A DNA stretch of 64,000 bases from Mesorhizobium sp. (GCA_004017535.1 SAJS01000015.1:1-64000); one strand, 5' to 3'. Positions 28,835-38,485 are shown, counted from the first letter of the stretch. Numbers and translations are program-made. The notes: a model not told the origin generated them from the sequence alone.

Positions 28835-29814
28835 GAAATTTCTCCTGTGTTGATTGGTGTGGGTTCAGCAATGCGGTAGTCGCCATCGGAACCGAGACCC
28901 TCGACCCTCACCAGTTCGACAAGCCGTCGCGCGGCGCCACGTCCGGCGAGCACGGCCACGAGGCCTATCGTGTCGGCGATCAACGCACGCGGGACAGTGA
29001 CGACGGCCTCCTGGATCAGCTGCTCAAGCCGGCGCAGGGCGCCTATGCCGGAGCCGGCATGAAGGGTGCCGATGCCACCGGGATGCCCGGTACCCCATGC
29101 CTTCAAGAGGTCCAGGGCTTCGGGGCCGCGCACCTCCCCAATGGGAATGCGATCGGGCCGCAGCCGCAGGGACGAGCGAACCAGGTCGGAGAGCGTCGCG
29201 ACGCCATCCTTGGTGCGCATCGCGACGAGGTTGGGCGCGGCGCACTGCAGTTCGCGGGTGTCCTCGATGATGACGACCCGATCCTTCCCTTTTGCCACTT
29301 CGGCAAGCAGGGCGTTGGTGAGCGTCGTCTTGCCTGTCGAGGTGCCGCCGGCGACCAGGACGTTCGCGCGCCGGGCAACCGCGTCGCGCAATATCGCGGC
29401 CTGGCCAGCCGACATGATGCCTGCCGCGACATAGTCATCGAGCGTGAACACGGCGACCGCGGGCTTGCGGATCGCGAAGGCCGGCGCGGCAACCACGGGC
29501 GGCAACAGGCCTTCGAAACGCTCGCCGGTTTGCGGCAACTCGGCCGACACGCGCGGGGTACGGGAATGCACCTCGACACCGACATGATGGGCGACCAGGC
29601 GGATAATGCGCTCGCCCGCGGCGGACGCCAGCAGTTCCCCCGTATCGGCCAAACCATCCGAAAGCCGATCCACCCAGATCCGGCCATCCGGGTTCAGCAT
29701 AACCTCAACAATTGCGGGATCGTCGAGAAACCGGGCAATGGCCGGTCCAAGCGCGGTGCGCAGCATACGCGAGCTGCGCGCGCGTCCCTCGTTATTGTCG
29801 TGCGATATGACCAT
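28831..29814 (-). CDS. trbB: Conjugal transfer ATPase TrbB (VirB11-like)
   Basis: A 327-residue hexameric secretion ATPase. Walker A is [16 protein letters not shown], the Asp box is [12 protein letters not shown], and the His box is [15 protein letters not shown]. It begins [22 protein letters not shown] with GGGGA upstream. It is the first gene of the trb operon. Its usual upstream neighbour, the copG-type gene, is instead 19 kb away at 49124-49573, beyond the cargo island. Confidence 0.96.
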   Translation of the reverse strand: MVISHDNNEGRARSSRMLRTALGPAIARFLDDPAIVEVMLNPDGRIWVDRLSDGLADTGELLASAAGERIIRLVAHHVGVEVHSRTPRVSAELPQTGERFEGLLPPVVAAPAFAIRKPAVAVFTLDDYVAAGIMSAGQAAILRDAVARRANVLVAGGTSTGKTTLTNALLAEVAKGKDRVVIIEDTRELQCAAPNLVAMRTKDGVATLSDLVRSSLRLRPDRIPIGEVRGPEALDLLKAWGTGHPGGIGTLHAGSGIGALRRLEQLIQEAVVTVPRALIADTIGLVAVLAGRGAARRLVELVRVEGLGSDGDYRIAEPTPINTGEIS

Positions 29815-30228
29815 GCTGTCCCCGTTTGACCCGGAGCAGGTCGAACTGTTTCCGGTCGGGGACGATCAAAAGATCCTTGGCGCACTCGGATTCAACGCGG
29901 TTCAGATGTCGTCGTAGCCTAGCGTGCAAATACCGGCCACTGGCGGTGCCGAAGGCCCTGACGCTCTACTGCGAGCCATTGCGGCTTTCATCGCAGAGCG
30001 CCCGGTATGAAGTTTTGCAATATATTGTACATGTTTGTTGACACGCGATTCACGCCGGGTTTATGTGGGAGGCATCGATTGCCTGCCGGTCCAGGCGATC
30101 GGCACGAGGATTGCCATGATGAACGGCACGGACGGTGCGATTTCTCGGCGCAAAGGCGCCTTCCCGAGGCGCGTCGAGACGGTGCTGCCACTGTCGATAC
30201 CGGCCCCGGCAAAGAGCGGAGCCACCGC
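29815..30228. other. Left junction zone of the cargo island
   Basis: About 410 bases between trbB and the first cargo gene. It contains trbB translation signals at the left, no recognised gene in the middle, and an AT-rich promoter-like motif at 30020-30043. A plus-strand frame ending at 29917 (DPEQVELFPVGDDQK...) looks protein-like but is unidentified. The insertion point of the island must lie here. Confidence 0.5.
30020..30043 (+). promoter_or_regulatory. TGTACAT-type operator/promoter, left copy
   Basis: The motif ATATTGTACATG is followed 12 bases later by TTGACA. The same word and the same 12-base spacing to TTGAC occur at 48060-48089 ahead of the lone binding-protein gene. The TGTACA core is a palindrome typical of dimeric repressors. 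Shared regulation of the two transporter halves is inferred. Confidence 0.5.
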
Positions 30229-30888
30229 GTGAGCATGTTCGAGATCTGGCTGGGCATCCTGCAAGGGCTGGGCATCACCGCACAGGTCACGGCCTATGCC
30301 CTGGTCTTTGCAGTCCCCTTCGCGCTCGTCCTCGGCGTCGCGCAGTTTCTTGCCACCGGTCCTACGCGCTTTCTGGTTACCGCCGTGATCGAATTCTGGC
30401 GCAGCTCCGCGGTCGTGGTCCTGCTGTTCGTCTTTTATTACGTGCTTCCGGTGATGGGGATCACTCTATCGGCGCTAACCGTCAGTGCATTGGTGCTTGG
30501 TCTCAACATCGGCGGCTATGCCAGCCAGGCGGTACGCGCCGGGCTGCAGTCGCTTCCCGCCGGCCAACGCGAGGCCGGCATGGCGCTCGGCCTCTCGCGC
30601 CCGACGATCCTGCTCCTGATCGAGCTGCCGCAGGCGCTAGTCGCCATGAGCCCCACCTTCGTCAACAACCTTATCCAGCTCGTCAAGGCGACCTCGCTTG
30701 TCTCGCTGGTCACACTGACGGACATGACCTTCCGCGCCAAGGAGATCGCGCAGACCGACTACGACCCGGTCGCTATCTATTCAGCGCTGCTGCTGGCCTT
30801 CTTCGTCGTATGTTATCCGATCGCGCTCGCCGGCCGCTGGCTGGAGGCGCGGGTCCACCCCGAGAAAGGAACGGCTCGTGGGATTTGA
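30229..30888 (+). CDS. Amino-acid ABC transporter permease (HisM/GlnP family)
   Basis: A 219-residue permease, GTG start at 30229 with GAGCGGA nine bases upstream; ATG 30235 is the alternative. It has about five hydrophobic helices and the coupling loop LPAGQREAGMALGLSRPTILL of polar amino-acid importers. The following permease overlaps it by eleven bases. No binding-protein gene is adjacent; the likely partner is the lone binding protein at 48169-49044. Confidence 0.9.
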   Translation: MSMFEIWLGILQGLGITAQVTAYALVFAVPFALVLGVAQFLATGPTRFLVTAVIEFWRSSAVVVLLFVFYYVLPVMGITLSALTVSALVLGLNIGGYASQAVRAGLQSLPAGQREAGMALGLSRPTILLLIELPQALVAMSPTFVNNLIQLVKATSLVSLVTLTDMTFRAKEIAQTDYDPVAIYSALLLAFFVVCYPIALAGRWLEARVHPEKGTARGI

Positions 30889-31537
30889 CCTCCATTTCGC
30901 ACTGTCGACCATTCCCACCATCATCGGCGCGATTGGAGCTACCCTGCTGGCGACAATCTTGAGCTGCCTCGGCGCATCAGCGCTTGGTTTCACTTTTGAA
31001 ATGATCCGCCGCGGGGGCGGAGCGTCTGGTCTGGCCGTCCGCTTCCTGATCGACTTCATCCGCTCGACGCCGGTTCTGGCCTGGCTCTATTTCCTATATT
31101 TCGTCCTGCCTTTCTACGGGATCCGGCTAGGCGCCATGACGGTGGGCATATTGGGGCTGAGCCTCTACTACAGCGGTTATCTGGCGGAGGTGTTCAAAGC
31201 GGGCATCGACGCGATCCCGAAGGGCCAGCAGGAAGCAGCCCGGGCATTGTCGCTCACCCGCCGCGATACGATTGTTTTCGTCATCGCGCCACAGATGTTG
31301 CGCAACATCGCCGCACCGCTCGGCAACTACTTTGTCTCGATCCTCAAGGCGACGCCCTATCTCGCGGTCCTGGCCGTGCCCGAAATGCTCGGACGCGCCT
31401 TCGATATCGCCTCCGAGACGTATCGGTACGCGGAGCCGCTGACCGTCGCCGGCATCCTGTTCCTCGCGCTTGCACTCATCGTTGCTTACGGTGTGAAGCG
31501 CATCGAGCAGCGCCTGCTTGCAACTGGACGGCGCTGA
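30878..31537 (+). CDS. Amino-acid ABC transporter permease (second subunit)
   Basis: A 219-residue permease starting at GTG 30878, overlapping its partner. It carries the family segments RFLIDFIRSTPVLAWLYFLYFVLP and the EAA-like loop IPKGQQEAARALSLTRRDT. It pairs with the upstream permease and with the ATPase whose start overlaps its stop codon. Confidence 0.92.
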   Translation: MGFDLHFALSTIPTIIGAIGATLLATILSCLGASALGFTFEMIRRGGGASGLAVRFLIDFIRSTPVLAWLYFLYFVLPFYGIRLGAMTVGILGLSLYYSGYLAEVFKAGIDAIPKGQQEAARALSLTRRDTIVFVIAPQMLRNIAAPLGNYFVSILKATPYLAVLAVPEMLGRAFDIASETYRYAEPLTVAGILFLALALIVAYGVKRIEQRLLATGRR

Positions 31538-32307
31538 TGCTCGCGCAAGCTCCACACCCAGCCAGTGAAACCCTCCCCCTTGTGCGGATCGTCGGCCTTA
31601 ACAAGTGGTTCGGCGCCCTGCAGGTTTTGAAAGACATCGATCTTACGGTACGAGCCGGCTCGCGCATGGTCGTTTGCGGGCCGTCCGGCTCGGGCAAATC
31701 GACCTTGATCCGCTGCATCAACGGTCTTGAGCACTTCCAAAAGGGCACGATCCAGCTGGAAGGGACTGCGCTGGGGAGAAATGCTCGCAATACGGCGACG
31801 GCGCGCCGGCAAACAGGCATGGTGTTCCAGGGCTTCAACCTCTTTCCGCACCTGACGGTGCTCGCCAACTGCACGCTGGCGCTGCGGCGGGTTCTAATGA
31901 CGCCGGCCAGCGAGGCCGAAGAGATCGCCATGCGTCACCTGACGACAGTGCGCATCCCCGAAAAGGCGCAGGCCTACCCGGCCCAGCTCTCGGGCGGCCA
32001 ACAACAAAGGGTGGCGATCGCGCGCGCGCTTTGCCTCAATCCTCGCGTCATGCTGTTCGACGAGCCGACCTCGGCGCTGGACCCGGAAATGATCAAGGAA
32101 GTCCTGGACGTCATGATCGCGCTCGCGGGAAGCGGCGTGACCATGGTTTGCGTGACCCATGAAATGGGCTTTGCACGCGAAGTGGCGGACGAGATCGTTT
32201 TCATGGACGAAGGTCGCATCGTTGAGCACGCCTCTACCGAAGACTTTTTCTCGGCAGCCGCTCACCCGCGCGCCCGGCTCTTCCTGGATACTATCCTGAG
32301 CCGTTGA
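31537..32307 (+). CDS. Amino-acid ABC transporter ATP-binding protein (GlnQ/HisP family)
   Basis: A 256-residue ATPase. Walker A is [18 protein letters not shown], the signature is [15 protein letters not shown], Walker B is [14 protein letters not shown], and the switch histidine is in [13 protein letters not shown]. These are classic for polar amino-acid importers. The start overlaps the permease stop by one base, so the three genes form one transcript. Confidence 0.95.
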   Translation: MLAQAPHPASETLPLVRIVGLNKWFGALQVLKDIDLTVRAGSRMVVCGPSGSGKSTLIRCINGLEHFQKGTIQLEGTALGRNARNTATARRQTGMVFQGFNLFPHLTVLANCTLALRRVLMTPASEAEEIAMRHLTTVRIPEKAQAYPAQLSGGQQQRVAIARALCLNPRVMLFDEPTSALDPEMIKEVLDVMIALAGSGVTMVCVTHEMGFAREVADEIVFMDEGRIVEHASTEDFFSAAAHPRARLFLDTILSR

Positions 32308-32388
32308 GGGCAGAGGCGTCGCGGTCGCGCCCCCGCGGCCCATGACCGTCAATCCGGCAATTGGACTTGGTGCCGGAGCCCGCGCCGA

Positions 32389-33099
32389 TCACCACTCCGG
32401 CGCGAACGCGTAGCCGGCCGAGCGGACGGTCCGTATAACATCGCTTCCCACTGATGCCCGAAGCCTTTTGCGCAACCTGGCGATATGAACGTCGACGCCG
32501 CGGACGTCAGTGGCGGCGGCATGCTCAGGCCATGCTGCCGCGACCAGCTCCTCGCGGCTGAAGACCTTGCCCGGCTTTGCCAAGAGGTTGCGCAAAAGCT
32601 TGAACTCGATCGGCGGCATGACAATCTCCTTTTGCTTGAAGAATGTCCTGTGGGTCTGTCGCTCCAGCCGTAAATCGCCGTGCACCAGGTCCCCCGATCC
32701 CGTTTCGCGCGATGAGTTCGCAAGATCCGCTTTGCCATGCAGCCACATCAGAAGCTGTTCGGGCGCAAACGGCCGCGAGAATATCTCGTCGACGCCAGCC
32801 TTGATCAAATCCAGGTGCAGCTTGCCGGAACGCGGCGCAACCAAACCTGCGAGGGGCGTTGCTTTTGTCGATTCGGACGACTTCAGCGCCACGCATTGCT
32901 TCGAAATTGCGCGGTCGCCTGGATGACAATCCAGGATAACGGCAAGCGGCGCCGCAGCCTTGATGGAGCTTGCGATCTGCTTGTCTGCGGTGAGCAGCCG
33001 GGTCTCGAAGCCCGCAACCGAGAGAATGTGCCCGAAAACCAGGAAAAAATCGGGGTCCTTCGAAAAGATGAGGACCAGCGGCTTCATGTGCTCATCCAT
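32389..33099 (-). CDS. OmpR-type response regulator with degenerate receiver
   Basis: About 236 residues from ATG 33099 (ATG 33087 is also possible). The C-terminal winged helix is clear: LRNLLAKPGKVFSREELVAAAWPE and HIARLRKRLRASVGSDVIRTVRSAGYAF. The receiver half keeps an aspartate (VILDCHP), but the first acidic pair is reduced (FSKDPDF) and the usual T/S and K switch residues are not evident. It may act without phosphorylation. No histidine kinase gene is nearby. Confidence 0.85.
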   Translation of the reverse strand: MDEHMKPLVLIFSKDPDFFLVFGHILSVAGFETRLLTADKQIASSIKAAAPLAVILDCHPGDRAISKQCVALKSSESTKATPLAGLVAPRSGKLHLDLIKAGVDEIFSRPFAPEQLLMWLHGKADLANSSRETGSGDLVHGDLRLERQTHRTFFKQKEIVMPPIEFKLLRNLLAKPGKVFSREELVAAAWPEHAAATDVRGVDVHIARLRKRLRASVGSDVIRTVRSAGYAFAPEW

Positions 33100-33189
33100 C
33101 GAATCCAACGCATGATGCTACTGCGGTCCGTCTATGATTCTGATTTCTCGATTTTTTGTCCTTAACATCAATTCCAGTCGCGGTCATTG

Positions 33190-33400
33190 CACACTTTCCC
33201 ACGCCAGTTGGCGACGGCTTCTGGCAATGTGCGCAGGCGCAGTCTGGACGCCGTCGCTGCCTGCCCGGCCAGCCAGAAAAAAGCGTTTGGTTCTGGCGTC
33301 CCAGCCGCCGGCGGCGCGTCTTGTTCTGGAAGAGGAACGCAAGCCCGCCAAGCTGTAAGATCCTGAACATCGGCGACCGGCAATCGATCTTCGGCAACCA
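33190..33400 (-). pseudogene. Frameshifted C-terminal remnant of a FAD-dependent amino-acid dehydrogenase
   Basis: Two minus-strand frames together give pieces of the C-terminus of DauA/DadA-like flavoproteins. One frame reads LAGLRSS...AAGGWDARTK and later GVQTAPA; the other supplies PNAFFWLAGQ. The pieces are colinear but out of frame with each other, and nothing homologous is found further upstream. It sits just before an intact FAD-dependent gene. Limits are approximate. Confidence 0.5.
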
Positions 33401-33525
33401 GAGCCGATCTCGCATGAGATGCCCCGCTCGGTGCGTCTCGTCGATTCGTTCCGACCCATCTGCTGAACTGCCTGGCGCAAAAGCCGTCGGTCACTGGCGG
33501 TTGCCTGAGCATCAGCACCGGACGA

Positions 33526-34812
33526 ATGTCCATGCGTGCAGAAGCTCAATTGGATAAAGTCTACATGCCGTTTTCGGGTCGGAACGTGGCTGTCATTGGC
33601 GCAGGCATTATCGGCATCAGTTCAGCGCTTTATCTGAAGCGAGCCGGCCTGGACGTGACGGTTGTCGATCCTCTGCCTCCCGGCAGCGCGACATCCTACG
33701 GCAACGCCGGAATGGTCAGGCACGACTGCAATGTGCCGGTCGCAATGCCAGGAATGCTGCGACAAGTGCCCGGCTGGCTGCTCAACCCGCTCGGGCCGCT
33801 TGTGCTGCGGCCAAGCTATGCGCTGAAAGCCGCGCCTTGGCTGCTTCAATGGATACGCGCCGGCAGGATGGACCGCGTCAACAGCGCGGCCGACGCCTTG
33901 TGCAAGCTGCATGAAGGCAATCTTGCTTGCTACCGAGATCTGATCGGCGGTGACACCTTCGAGACTCTCATCCGCGAAGTGGGCGGGATCCAGATCTGGG
34001 AGAGCGAAGCGTCCGGCCTTTCCGACCGTATCACGGCCGAGATCAACAGGCGGCAAGGCGTGGTCACCGAGCCTTTGTCCCGCCGGGATCTCGAGCGCAT
34101 TCTTCCGGGCATCTCAGGCATCGCAAAACGCGGCTTGCTCTACCCCAACAACGCCCATACGACCAATCCGCATCGCCTGGTGACGGCGATTGCAGAACGG
34201 CTGCGGCAGGCCGGTGGCATTTTTGCGACAGAGCGGGTGCTGAAGATCATTCCCCGAGAAGGCGGTGGCTACACCCTGATGACGAACACCGCGAACCGCA
34301 AGGCAGACATCGTGGTGATCGCCGCGGGTGCCTGGTCCAACCGGTTGCTCGAACCCCTCGGCGCCGGCCTGCCTTTGGAGACCGAGCGCGGCTACCATCT
34401 GATGCTGCCGACGCCGTCCATCGAACTGCCGATGCCGTTGCAGATGAAGAACCGTGGCTTCGCGCTTTCGCCGATGGAACACGGCTTGCGGCTCGCTGGC
34501 ACCGTCGAGATCGCCGGCCTCGAAGCTGCTCCTGACGAGCGACGCTCAGAAATCCTGCTCAAGCACGCCCGAGCGCTTTTTCCCGACCTCAAGGGTGGGC
34601 AGCCGACGATATGGATGGGCTATCGCCCGTCCTTGCCCGACAGCGTGCCCGCAATTGGCGAGGTGCCGAAATATCGTTGTCTCTACATAGCCACTGGACA
34701 CGGCCATACCGGCATGATCGGCGGCGGCTCGACGGGACGTTTGCTGGCCGAACTGGTTATTGGCAACCGGCCTTATATCGACCCGGCTCCCTACTCGCCG
34801 ACGCGATTCTAG
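33526..34812 (+). CDS. FAD-dependent amino-acid oxidoreductase (DadA family)
   Basis: A 428-residue flavoprotein of D-amino-acid dehydrogenase type. The FAD motif VIGAGIIGISSALYLKRAG is near residue 24, and the C-terminal GHGHTGMIGGGSTGRLLAEL closes the FAD site. ATG 33526 or ATG 33565 (MPFSGRNVAVIG) could be the start; neither has a strong ribosome site. It likely deaminates an imino or D-amino acid at the inner membrane. Neighbouring amino-acid transporters support this. Confidence 0.9.
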   Translation: MSMRAEAQLDKVYMPFSGRNVAVIGAGIIGISSALYLKRAGLDVTVVDPLPPGSATSYGNAGMVRHDCNVPVAMPGMLRQVPGWLLNPLGPLVLRPSYALKAAPWLLQWIRAGRMDRVNSAADALCKLHEGNLACYRDLIGGDTFETLIREVGGIQIWESEASGLSDRITAEINRRQGVVTEPLSRRDLERILPGISGIAKRGLLYPNNAHTTNPHRLVTAIAERLRQAGGIFATERVLKIIPREGGGYTLMTNTANRKADIVVIAAGAWSNRLLEPLGAGLPLETERGYHLMLPTPSIELPMPLQMKNRGFALSPMEHGLRLAGTVEIAGLEAAPDERRSEILLKHARALFPDLKGGQPTIWMGYRPSLPDSVPAIGEVPKYRCLYIATGHGHTGMIGGGSTGRLLAELVIGNRPYIDPAPYSPTRF

Positions 34813-34856
34813 CCGAGGGCCGGAACTCCGCGACAATGCGGCTACAGGTGTTTGCG

Positions 34857-36146
34857 CTATGCCGCCAGCGCCGACCGGCGCTCGCGAAGAAAGTCCATGC
34901 CTTGATAGGCCCAGTAGGTCAGTTGAGCGGCCGCGGTGCCAAACGGTCCGCCATTCCATACGAATCCGAAGGGGGCGAACAGGCGATGGCGATCACCCTC
35001 ACCCGCTATCGCTTCGGCAACCACTCTTGCGCCGATTGCGGTCGTGTTGAGGCCGTGGCCTCCGAAGCCTGTGCAGGACCAGACATTCGGCATCAAAGGT
35101 CCGATCAGGGGCATTAAATGCCGGGCGTAAGCCATGAGCCCCGACCATGCTGTCTCGATCTTCAGAGCTTCCAGTTGCGGGTAGGTCGTTACGATCTCCC
35201 GGCGGATCACGGCGGCGATGTCGCGTGGACCGCTGGTGCGCGTGGTGATGCGGCCGCCCCACAGCAGCCTGCCGTCGACCACGCGGTAATAGTCCCCTGC
35301 GCGGCGCCCGTCGCTGACGCCGGCCCTTGTCCGGATCGCACTGGCAATCAGGTCGGGCGCCAGTTCGCTCAACACCACATATGTGGCGATCGGCAGGAAG
35401 GAACGGCGCATTGCCGGAAAAATGCTGTCGGTATAGCCGCCTCCGGCCAGAACCACCGTCGCTGCCTTCACTTCGCCTGAAGGCGTCCGCACGATGTGTT
35501 CCTGCCCGCGCAAATCGGCTTGTACCGCTGGGCTGTCTTCGTAGACGCAACCGCCCAGCCTGACGATCTCGCGCGCCAGCGCCCGCGAATAGTTCAGCGG
35601 GTGAAAATGAAACGACGCTTCATCGAGGAGGGCCTGATGATACTTCTTTGACAACAATAGGGCTTGAACTTCTTCTCGAACCAAAAGGCGCAAATGACGA
35701 CCGAATTCCCTCTCCTGTTCATCTCGCAGCGTCTCGAGCGACCTGGTGTTTTCGTAGCGCGATACGCGCAGGATGCCCGGCGACACATTCGCGTCGGAAA
35801 TGTTGAGGTCTCGGATGGCATCCTCGACCATGGTGACGCCTTCCATCGACAGGCGGAACAATGCCTTGGCATGGTCAGGGCCGACCCGTCTCAGGACCTG
35901 GCCAGCGCGTGCCGCCCAACCTGGCGACACGAACCCGCCGTTACGGCCAGACGCACCCCAGGCAACGCGGCGCGCCTCGAGCACCGCCACGCTTCGCCCG
36001 CGGCGGGCGAGTTCGAGGCCCGTTGTCAGTCCCGCAAGTCCACCGCCGACGATGCATATCTCGGCCGCCTGTTTTCCGCTCAAGGCGGGGTAGGCGGCAT
36101 CCGGAGACAGTGTTCGCGTGTAATAGGTATCGACATAAGAAGGCAT
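34857..36146 (-). CDS. FAD-dependent oxidoreductase (PuuB-like amine oxidase)
   Basis: A 429-residue protein of the DAO family. It has the FAD motif IVGGGLAGLTTGLELARRG and the following EARRVAWGASGRNGGFVSPG. The C-terminus CTGFGGHGLNTTAIGARVVAEAI is typical of gamma-glutamylputrescine oxidase-like enzymes. It is the last gene of the minus-strand amino-acid ABC operon (22 bases after the permease), so it probably oxidises the imported amine or amino acid. Confidence 0.9.
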   Translation of the reverse strand: MPSYVDTYYTRTLSPDAAYPALSGKQAAEICIVGGGLAGLTTGLELARRGRSVAVLEARRVAWGASGRNGGFVSPGWAARAGQVLRRVGPDHAKALFRLSMEGVTMVEDAIRDLNISDANVSPGILRVSRYENTRSLETLRDEQEREFGRHLRLLVREEVQALLLSKKYHQALLDEASFHFHPLNYSRALAREIVRLGGCVYEDSPAVQADLRGQEHIVRTPSGEVKAATVVLAGGGYTDSIFPAMRRSFLPIATYVVLSELAPDLIASAIRTRAGVSDGRRAGDYYRVVDGRLLWGGRITTRTSGPRDIAAVIRREIVTTYPQLEALKIETAWSGLMAYARHLMPLIGPLMPNVWSCTGFGGHGLNTTAIGARVVAEAIAGEGDRHRLFAPFGFVWNGGPFGTAAAQLTYWAYQGMDFLRERRSALAA

Positions 36147-36168
36147 GATTGTCGGCGTCCGCTCAGGC

Positions 36169-36852
36169 TCAATCCAGGTTGACGACGCGCGTGCCGCCCA
36201 CCTTATGCTCGGCCCAACGCGTGAAGCGCAGGACCGGATAACAATAGACGAAGTATACCAGAGCGATCACGCCATAGATGAACAGCACGTCACTCGGAAA
36301 GCGCAGGATCGAGATTTCGCCCTGGCGCGTGAGTTCGGAAATACCGATCACCGACAGGATGGCTGTGTTCTTGATGATATTGACATAAACGCCGCTCATT
36401 GGCGGGACTGTAAGCTTCAATGCCTGCGGCAGCACGACGAGGGCCAATATCGGCAAGCGTTTGAAACCGAGAGCGGTGGCCGCTTCCCACTGGCCTTTTG
36501 GCACCGTATCAATCGCCGCCATGACGATTTCGGCGACATAGCTTGACGTGTAGACCGACAGCGAGACGAATGCTGCTGTCTCGGAACTCCACTGCAAGGC
36601 TTCGATCCCGGTATTGGGCAGGACGAAATAGAAAATATAAAGCTGCACCAGAAATGGCGTGCCGCGCAGGACGTGGATGTAGAGGCCGAACAGCTGGTGC
36701 AGCAAAGGGACGCGTTGGCTGCGCACAACGCCGATCAGGAAGCCCAGCACCGACCCGGCGGCGATGGCGACGAGCGAGACCAGGAAGGTCTGTACAAAGC
36801 CCGCCCAGAGAAACGGCAGGATCGCGACGATCACGTCGAGATAATGTTGCAC
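36169..36852 (-). CDS. Amino-acid ABC transporter permease
   Basis: A 227-residue permease. GTG 36852 is chosen because GGGGG precedes it and it starts just after the stop of its partner; the longer ORF (to 37410) would run antisense-like through that partner. Family segments are VLRGTPFLVQLYIFYFVLP and the coupling loop VPKGQWEAATALGFKRLP. Confidence 0.92.
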   Translation of the reverse strand: MQHYLDVIVAILPFLWAGFVQTFLVSLVAIAAGSVLGFLIGVVRSQRVPLLHQLFGLYIHVLRGTPFLVQLYIFYFVLPNTGIEALQWSSETAAFVSLSVYTSSYVAEIVMAAIDTVPKGQWEAATALGFKRLPILALVVLPQALKLTVPPMSGVYVNIIKNTAILSVIGISELTRQGEISILRFPSDVLFIYGVIALVYFVYCYPVLRFTRWAEHKVGGTRVVNLD

Positions 36853-36854
36853 AG

Positions 36855-37550
36855 CTATTCCCCCGCGTTCCATGCCGGACCGGCAAGCCAGCGCCTGACT
36901 GCCCATGATAGGCCGAGCATCACGACATAGATCGCCAGGTAGCCGAGGGCGATCGTGAGGAAGCTTTCGTTCGGCCGCACCCTTTCGCTGTTGAGCAGAA
37001 GCCCGGCGCTGAGAAAATCGAACACTGCGATGATCGAGAGAAGCGAAGTGTCCTTGATCAGCACCGCGGTCTGGCCCAGCAAGGGCGGCAAGGTGTTGGC
37101 GAAAGCCTGCGGCAGGACTATGTAGCGCAGCCGCTGTATGTAAGACATGCCGACGGCTTTCCCACCCTCGATCTGCCCGCGCGGCACCGATGCGATGCCG
37201 CCGCGAACGATCTCGCTCATATAGGCTGCGTTGTGCAAAGAGAGCGCAATGATGCCGAGCGTCAGTTCGCTCCAGCGCCCCGTGGCCGGGAGCAGGCTCG
37301 GCAGGCCGTAATAGATCAGGTAGATCTGCACCAGAAGCGGCGTCGCGAGAACGAACGCGACATAGCCGGCCGCCGGACGCCACAGGATGGCACGGGCGGA
37401 CATCCGGCAAAGCGCCACCATCGTTCCGAGTATCACAGCGGCCACGAGGCTTATAGCCGCGGCCATGAGGGTGTTTTCAAGACCCTCGGCAAAGCGATCG
37501 AGATACTGCTCGACGATGCGGTAGTTGTAGAAGTCGAGAGCCCAGTTCAT
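36855..37550 (-). CDS. Amino-acid ABC transporter permease (second subunit)
   Basis: A 231-residue permease with the segments LATPLLVQIYLIYYGLPSLL and VPRGQIEGGKAVGMSYIQRLRYIVLP, typical of polar amino-acid importers. Its stop is two bases before the start of the next permease. It works with the binding protein and ATPase encoded upstream. Confidence 0.92.
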   Translation of the reverse strand: MNWALDFYNYRIVEQYLDRFAEGLENTLMAAAISLVAAVILGTMVALCRMSARAILWRPAAGYVAFVLATPLLVQIYLIYYGLPSLLPATGRWSELTLGIIALSLHNAAYMSEIVRGGIASVPRGQIEGGKAVGMSYIQRLRYIVLPQAFANTLPPLLGQTAVLIKDTSLLSIIAVFDFLSAGLLLNSERVRPNESFLTIALGYLAIYVVMLGLSWAVRRWLAGPAWNAGE

Positions 37551-37672
37551 CGGATCGAAGCTTTGATGAGTTCAGTCGCACAGGCCGTCAATCAGGCCCA
37601 GTTCAGGCGTGGATGCACACGCACAGGTTCGGTCGGCGCAGCGCGAGCGGGCAGCGCCGACCTACAAGACCG

Positions 37673-38485
37673 TTACTTGTGGTCTTTCTCCCAGGCGTCG
37701 GACGTCCACCAATAGGCAAGCAGCGACTGCAGCGAATTGTCGGCGGTCTTCAGCTCGACGTAGTTGTCAAGCCACATCTTGAGATGGAAGGCGTTGGGGC
37801 GAGTGGCGAAGGCCAGCGGCTCGCGGGTCATCGTCCCTTCGAGCGGCTTGAGGTTGCCAAACTGACGGACATAGGAATTGTAGTCCTGTCCGCCGACCAT
37901 GGCATCGACGCGGCCCATGGTGAGGGTCTGCGCCACGGCAGGGCCACCGCCGGCGAAGACCTTGAGCGTCGCCTTCGGAAGATACTTGGTCACGGCATCG
38001 GCGTAGGTGCTGCCCTGCAGCGCGGCGACCGTCACGCCCTTGTTGTTGAGGTCCTGCCAGGCCTTGAACTTGGAATCCTTGGCAGCGAAGGCGATCGTGT
38101 CGTTGAAGAACATCGGCCGCGAGAACAGGAGTTGGGAAGCGCGCTGCGGCGTTGGCGTCATGTCGCCTGCGATCATGTCGGCCTTGCCGGCAAGCAGCGC
38201 CGGAATGAGACCCTTCCAATCATAATCCTGGAACACGACCTTGACGCCGAGATCGGTTGCCATCTGTTTGGCGATCTCCACCGCAAGGCCGGTGCGAACC
38301 CCATTTTTGTCGACGAAACTGACGGGCGGTCCCTGGGTCTGTACGGCGACGACCAGTTCGCCTTTTTTCAGGATGTCGTCCATTTCGTCGGCTCTCGCCA
38401 TGCTGGCCGTGGCAAACCAGGCTGCGACCACGACGGCCAAACCCGCCGCGACCCCGCTCAGTCTATTGGTAAAACTGCTTTTCAT
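37673..38485 (-). CDS. Amino-acid ABC transporter solute-binding protein
   Basis: A 270-residue family 3 binding protein from ATG 38485 with GGGAGAGA upstream. The signal peptide ends at ARA. The conserved core reads LKKGELVVAVQTQGPPVSFVD, LAVEIAKQMATDLGVKVVF and LLAGKADMIAGDMTPTPQR. The ligand-carboxylate arginine is expected in the last segment. Substrate is likely a polar amino acid or derivative; the adjacent PuuB-like oxidase hints at an amine-bearing compound. Confidence 0.93.
   Translation of the reverse strand: MKSSFTNRLSGVAAGLAVVVAAWFATASMARADEMDDILKKGELVVAVQTQGPPVSFVDKNGVRTGLAVEIAKQMATDLGVKVVFQDYDWKGLIPALLAGKADMIAGDMTPTPQRASQLLFSRPMFFNDTIAFAAKDSKFKAWQDLNNKGVTVAALQGSTYADAVTKYLPKATLKVFAGGGPAVAQTLTMGRVDAMVGGQDYNSYVRQFGNLKPLEGTMTREPLAFATRPNAFHLKMWLDNYVELKTADNSLQSLLAYWWTSDAWEKDHK

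Noticed and set aside
29813-29917. Short plus-strand peptide ending in ALGFNAVQMSS
   Set aside because: It looks protein-like but overlaps the trbB start, has no ribosome site and no recognised family.
36169-37410. A 413-residue minus-strand protein
   Set aside because: Only the last 227 residues are a permease; the rest overlaps the partner permease in another frame. GTG 36852 is the real start.
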